A stretch of DNA of 7,871 nt. Source: an uncultured Treponema sp. GTDB taxonomy: Bacteria; Spirochaetota; Spirochaetia; Treponematales; Treponemataceae. The notes below the pieces were generated by a model. The model searched no databases. It saw nothing but the letters and a program-made list of their open reading frames with translations, and was not told where the DNA came from. This document shows positions 5,434-7,871 of this stretch, piece after piece (the first letter of the stretch is position 1; each line of letters begins with the position of its first letter). The stretch is from assembly GCA_947165795.1 (NCBI GenBank), contig CAMVBP010000092.1, positions 1 to 7,871 of the forward strand, written 5' to 3'. The translations under genes and the position numbers were made by a program.

Positions 5434-6224
5434 AAGCAAAATTAGAAGCAGAACTGCAGAATCTGCAAGTGCCGGAACAGATTTTAAATCTGCTAAATGA
5501 ATTTGTTCTTCGCGCAAGGGAAATTCTGTCAGAAAATTTAACAGGTATTTACCTTCACGGGTCTGCAGTTATGGGATGTTTTAATCCGCAGAAAAGCGAC
5601 ATTGATTTAATCATCGTGATTAATGATAAAATTGCTGATGAAACAAAACGCCGCTTTATGAACATGATTATAAAAATGAATGAAGCTGCTCCACAAAAAG
5701 GAATTGAAATGAGCATCGTTTTAAAAAGCGTTTGCAAGCCATTTGTTTTTCCAACTCCCTTTGAACTTCATTTTTCTAACATGCACATAAACTGGTATAA
5801 AGACAATCCTGATGATTACATTCAAAAGATGAATGGAACCGATGAAGATCTTGCAGCGCATTTTTCAATCATCCGTAAAAGAGGAAAATGCCTGTACGGA
5901 GAACCAATTGAAAATGTCTTTGCAGAAGTTCCAAAGCAAAATTATCTTGATTCAATTTCCGCTGATATTGCAGAAGCAAAAGAAGACATCAAAGATAATC
6001 CGACTTACGTTATTTTGAATCTTACAAGAGTTCTGGCGTTCAAAAAGGATAATCTGATTCTTTCAAAAAAAGAAGGCGGTGAATGGGCTCTTGAAAATCT
6101 TGCGGAAGAATATCATCCGCTGCTCAAAGATGCCTTAAAAGATTATGAAGGAAATTCAAATGTAACGTATGATATGGAATGCGCAGATAAATATGCAGAT
6201 TTTATGCTGAAAAAAATAATTTAA
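5430..6224 (+). CDS. AadA/ANT(9)-like aminoglycoside nucleotidyltransferase (264 aa)
   Basis: Members of this family transfer AMP from ATP to a hydroxyl of spectinomycin or streptomycin. The nucleotidyltransferase signature is intact: H-G-S-A-V-M-G-C (43-50), then S-D-I-D-L-I-I-V (56-63) with metal ligands Asp57 and Asp59. In G-I-E-M-S-I-V (91-97), Glu93 matches the catalytic base Glu87 of Salmonella AadA. Further AadA-type landmarks are D-L-A-A-H-F-S-I-I-R-K-R-G (140-152) and the C-terminal helical domain, Y-V-I-L-N-L-T-R-V-L (193-202) and K-K-E-G-G-E-W-A-L (213-221). The length matches AadA. Position 118, aligned to AadA Trp112 (needed for streptomycin), is Met, so spectinomycin is the likelier drug if any. 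GAGG at 5419-5422 is 7 bases from the ATG. The true substrate is untested; nearly all lysines are AAA, unlike the kinase gene downstream. Confidence 0.88.
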   Translation: MKAKLEAELQNLQVPEQILNLLNEFVLRAREILSENLTGIYLHGSAVMGCFNPQKSDIDLIIVINDKIADETKRRFMNMIIKMNEAAPQKGIEMSIVLKSVCKPFVFPTPFELHFSNMHINWYKDNPDDYIQKMNGTDEDLAAHFSIIRKRGKCLYGEPIENVFAEVPKQNYLDSISADIAEAKEDIKDNPTYVILNLTRVLAFKKDNLILSKKEGGEWALENLAEEYHPLLKDALKDYEGNSNVTYDMECADKYADFMLKKII

Positions 6225-6240
6225 ATAAATGGAGAAAAAT

Positions 6241-6690
6241 ATGCTTAACTTGAAACGACTTAGTATAAATGATAAGGAAATCATAAAAAAATTGTTTACC
6301 GGTGTTTTTACAATAGCACCCTGGTATGACGACTGGTCAGACGCTGCCCAGCTTGATATGTGTATCACAGACCTTATAGGACAGAAGTATTCATTAACCT
6401 ACGGTTTATACGATGGTGACGAATTAATCGGTGTTTCTATGGGATACATAAAGCACTGGTATTCTGGAACTGAATACATAATCGAAGAGTTTTGTATAAA
6501 GACAGACAGGCAGGGCTCAGGTGCAGGAACTTTTTTTGTTGCGGAAATAGAAAAAGCAATTAAGGAACTTGGACTCAAACAGATTTTCCTTTTGACCGAC
6601 ACAAATGTCCCTGCATATAATTTTTATAAAAAATGTGGATTTGATGAATGTTCAACAATTGTTGCATTCGCAAAAAGATTGGGAGACTAA
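6241..6690 (+). CDS. GNAT-family N-acetyltransferase, AAC(6')-like in outline (149 aa)
   Basis: This is a second, unrelated-looking GNAT enzyme. Motif A is R-Q-G-S-G-A-G-T-F-F (90-99) after strand I-I-E-E-F-C-I-K (80-87); motif B is V-P-A-Y-N-F-Y-K-K-C-G-F (123-134). An N-terminal P-W-Y-D-D-W-S-D segment (27-34) and G-Y-I-K-H-W-Y-S-G-T-E-Y (68-79) would form the acceptor side. The size and order resemble small AAC(6')-type aminoglycoside acetyltransferases, but the same layout occurs in many GNATs of unknown substrate, so this is only suggestive. The frame is open from an ATG at 6229, but that has no ribosome binding site; GGAG at 6231-6234 sits 6 bases before ATG 6241, which I choose. It lies 16 bp after the nucleotidyltransferase and 1 bp before the next gene. 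Confidence 0.87.
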   Translation: MLNLKRLSINDKEIIKKLFTGVFTIAPWYDDWSDAAQLDMCITDLIGQKYSLTYGLYDGDELIGVSMGYIKHWYSGTEYIIEEFCIKTDRQGSGAGTFFVAEIEKAIKELGLKQIFLLTDTNVPAYNFYKKCGFDECSTIVAFAKRLGD

Positions 6691-6691
6691 A

Positions 6692-7372
6692 ATGGGATTA
6701 AAAAAACTATCTGAACACATCTGGTACATGCCGCACGAAGAAGAAAGGGATCGTCCGAATATTGGATATGTTAAAGGTGATAACTGGAGCCTTGCAATTG
6801 ATGCGGGGCATTCTGATATTCATGTAAAGGAATTTTATTCCTTGCTGAAGGCTGAAGGGCTGCCGTTGCCCTCCCTCACCGTACTTACTCACTGGCACTG
6901 GGATCACACTTTTGGTATGCATGCGGTGAACGGTTTGTGCATTGCAAACGAAAAGACAAATGCGCATCTGCTTGAATGGAAAAATAAAATTGAAAGCAAC
7001 GGTCCGGCCGAGTTCCTTGCAATTCATGAGAGCATCAGAAAAGAATATGCCGGCGGCAAGGAAGTTGTTGTTGTACCTGCTGACATCTTGTTCAACGGCG
7101 AAATGACACTTGATCTTGGCGGCTGTAAGGTTCGTGTTTTGGAAAGCGCAGCTCCGCATACCGAGGATTCTACACTTGTCTATATCGAAGACGATAAAGT
7201 GCTTTTCCTTGGAGACTCGACCTGCGATGATTTTATGACTGGAATTAAAGACAAGGAACTCTGTGAAAAGCTTGAAGCAAAAATCAAAGAACTCAATCCT
7301 GAAACCTGCATGGAAGGTCATTGGGTTCCGGTTGAAACGTCAGATACACTTGCCGATTTGCTGGATTCGTAA
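6692..7372 (+). CDS. Metallo-beta-lactamase-fold hydrolase (226 aa)
   Basis: This is an MBL-superfamily metal-dependent hydrolase. The full binuclear site is present: H-W-H-W-D-H at 67-72 (His67, His69, Asp71, His72), His156 in A-P-H-T-E-D-S, bridging Asp175 in L-G-D-S, and His210 in E-G-H-W. The strand L-A-I-D-A-G-H (34-40) is the usual entry to the fold. There is no signal peptide, so it acts in the cytoplasm, unlike the exported class B beta-lactamases. The short length and simple architecture fit the large group of MBL hydrolases with unknown substrates. The start is ATG 6692: GGGAG at 6681-6685, inside the end of the preceding gene, is 6 bases away. The frame extends upstream to 6605 only by overlapping that gene. 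Together with its neighbours it appears part of a detoxification-like operon; actual beta-lactamase activity is not implied. Confidence 0.9.
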   Translation: MGLKKLSEHIWYMPHEEERDRPNIGYVKGDNWSLAIDAGHSDIHVKEFYSLLKAEGLPLPSLTVLTHWHWDHTFGMHAVNGLCIANEKTNAHLLEWKNKIESNGPAEFLAIHESIRKEYAGGKEVVVVPADILFNGEMTLDLGGCKVRVLESAAPHTEDSTLVYIEDDKVLFLGDSTCDDFMTGIKDKELCEKLEAKIKELNPETCMEGHWVPVETSDTLADLLDS

Positions 7373-7383
7373 AGAGGTTAGAA

Positions 7384-7871
7384 ATGTCAGAGAATCTCAA
7401 TTTTCCGGAAAATATCAAAGCGCTGGTCTCGGGCAAAAAGTACACTTGTGATGATATGGGAAAGTCGCAGGCAAAGGTTTTGATGTTTGATGACTGTGTA
7501 CTTAAGATTGAAAAGACCTCCGAAGAAAATGACGAGCTCGTAAAGATGATGCGCTGGCTGGAAGACAAGGTTCCGGTGCCAAAGGTTATTGCTTACGAAG
7601 AGGATGCTGAAAATCAGTACCTTCTTATGAGCAAGGTTCCGGGAAAGATGAGCTGTGATGATTATTATATGTCGCGGCCTAAAGAACTATGCAAACATCT
7701 TGCCGAAGTGCTCAAGCTTTTGTGGAGTGTAGATATTTCTGACTGTCCTCGTAAGATTACACTTGATGATGAGCTTGCAGAAGCAAGGTATCGCGTTGAA
7801 AATAATCTTGTTGATGTGTGCGATGCCGAGCCTGAAACTTACGGACCGAACGGTTTTGAAAATCCCAAGGC
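7384..7871 (+). CDS. APH(3')-like aminoglycoside phosphotransferase, N-terminal part (cut by window edge)
   Basis: The first 162 codons are present and the frame is open to the edge. The sequence follows the APH(3') family, whose members phosphorylate a hydroxyl of kanamycin-type aminoglycosides with ATP. It has M-G-K-S-Q-A-K-V (25-32) in the nucleotide loop region, C-V-L-K-I (38-42) with Lys41 as the ATP lysine, W-L-E-D-K-V-P-V-P-K-V-I (58-69), Y-L-L-M-S-K-V-P-G (79-87, hinge) and V-D-I-S-D-C-P (116-122), all recognisable against APH(3')-IIIa. The catalytic loop (H-G-D-x-x-x-x-N) and D-x-G motif would lie beyond the edge, so activity cannot be judged. AGAGG at 7373-7377 is 6 bases before the ATG, and the gene begins 11 bp after the MBL stop. 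Lysines are mostly AAG (about 13 of 17), unlike the AAA-rich genes upstream. Confidence 0.88.
   Translation, partial: MSENLNFPENIKALVSGKKYTCDDMGKSQAKVLMFDDCVLKIEKTSEENDELVKMMRWLEDKVPVPKVIAYEEDAENQYLLMSKVPGKMSCDDYYMSRPKELCKHLAEVLKLLWSVDISDCPRKITLDDELAEARYRVENNLVDVCDAEPETYGPNGFENPK

Noticed and set aside
6229..6240. ATG 6229 as start of the second cluster GNAT
   Set aside because: No ribosome binding site precedes it, and the bases just after it (GGAG, 6231-6234) are the ribosome binding site for ATG 6241.
6707..7321. 204-codon open frame on the minus strand
   Set aside because: It lies antisense to the MBL gene, whose full set of metal ligands and ribosome binding site are on the plus strand. 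The antisense translation has no recognisable domain and an implausible Cys/Phe-rich composition.
6692..7372. True metallo-beta-lactamase antibiotic resistance enzyme
   Set aside because: It has the fold and metal site but no signal peptide and no features specific to class B beta-lactamases; most such proteins hydrolyse other substrates.
4805..7383. Integron cassette array
   Set aside because: Gaps between the cluster genes are 16 bp or less, too short for attC sites, and the single 62-bp gap has a simple 7-bp hairpin without the paired core sequences of attC. No integrase is seen.

Overview
The window is ordinary AT-rich bacterial chromosome (roughly 40% G+C by eye) with compact genes, clear GGAG-type ribosome binding sites and sigma70-like promoters. 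No tRNA, rRNA, CRISPR, transposase or integrase is visible. Protein style and gene mix suggest a host-associated anaerobe, perhaps a Treponema-like spirochaete. That is an impression; no marker in the window settles it, and a clostridial-type Firmicute is the main alternative.

Layout. (1) 4-1037: a secreted protein of unknown function on the minus strand, built from two tandem copies of one module, divergent from a GNAT acetyltransferase on the plus strand. The secreted protein has a textbook promoter (TTGACA, 17 bp, TATAAT) that ends exactly 7 nt before its best start codon. (2) 1500-2551: a minus-strand operon of a MarR-family regulator and a flavodoxin-domain protein. A perfect 26-bp palindrome covers the -10 box and start codon of marR, and again the -10 box ends 7 nt before the ATG. 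(3) 2581-3362: a divergent promoter, a yybP-ykoY manganese riboswitch and mntP, a complete manganese-homeostasis unit. (4) 3363-3772: a 410-bp gap with a start-less, probably degraded reading frame and, closer to rsgA, several inverted repeats that can form mutually exclusive helices.

(5) 3773 to the right edge: rsgA (TTG start), a GC-rich hairpin, then five tightly packed plus-strand genes: GNAT acetyltransferase, AadA/ANT(9)-like nucleotidyltransferase, a second GNAT, a complete-site metallo-beta-lactamase-fold hydrolase, and an APH(3')-like kinase cut by the window edge. Spacings of -4, 16, 1 and 11 bp indicate one transcript. The run brings together the three chemistries used to inactivate aminoglycosides (acetylation, nucleotidylation, phosphorylation). 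Whether it confers resistance cannot be decided here, since GNAT and MBL folds have many other uses. It is the most interesting gene assembly in the window.

The most interesting regulatory observation is that two unrelated minus-strand genes both have promoters predicting leaderless mRNAs, while their neighbours use normal ribosome binding sites.
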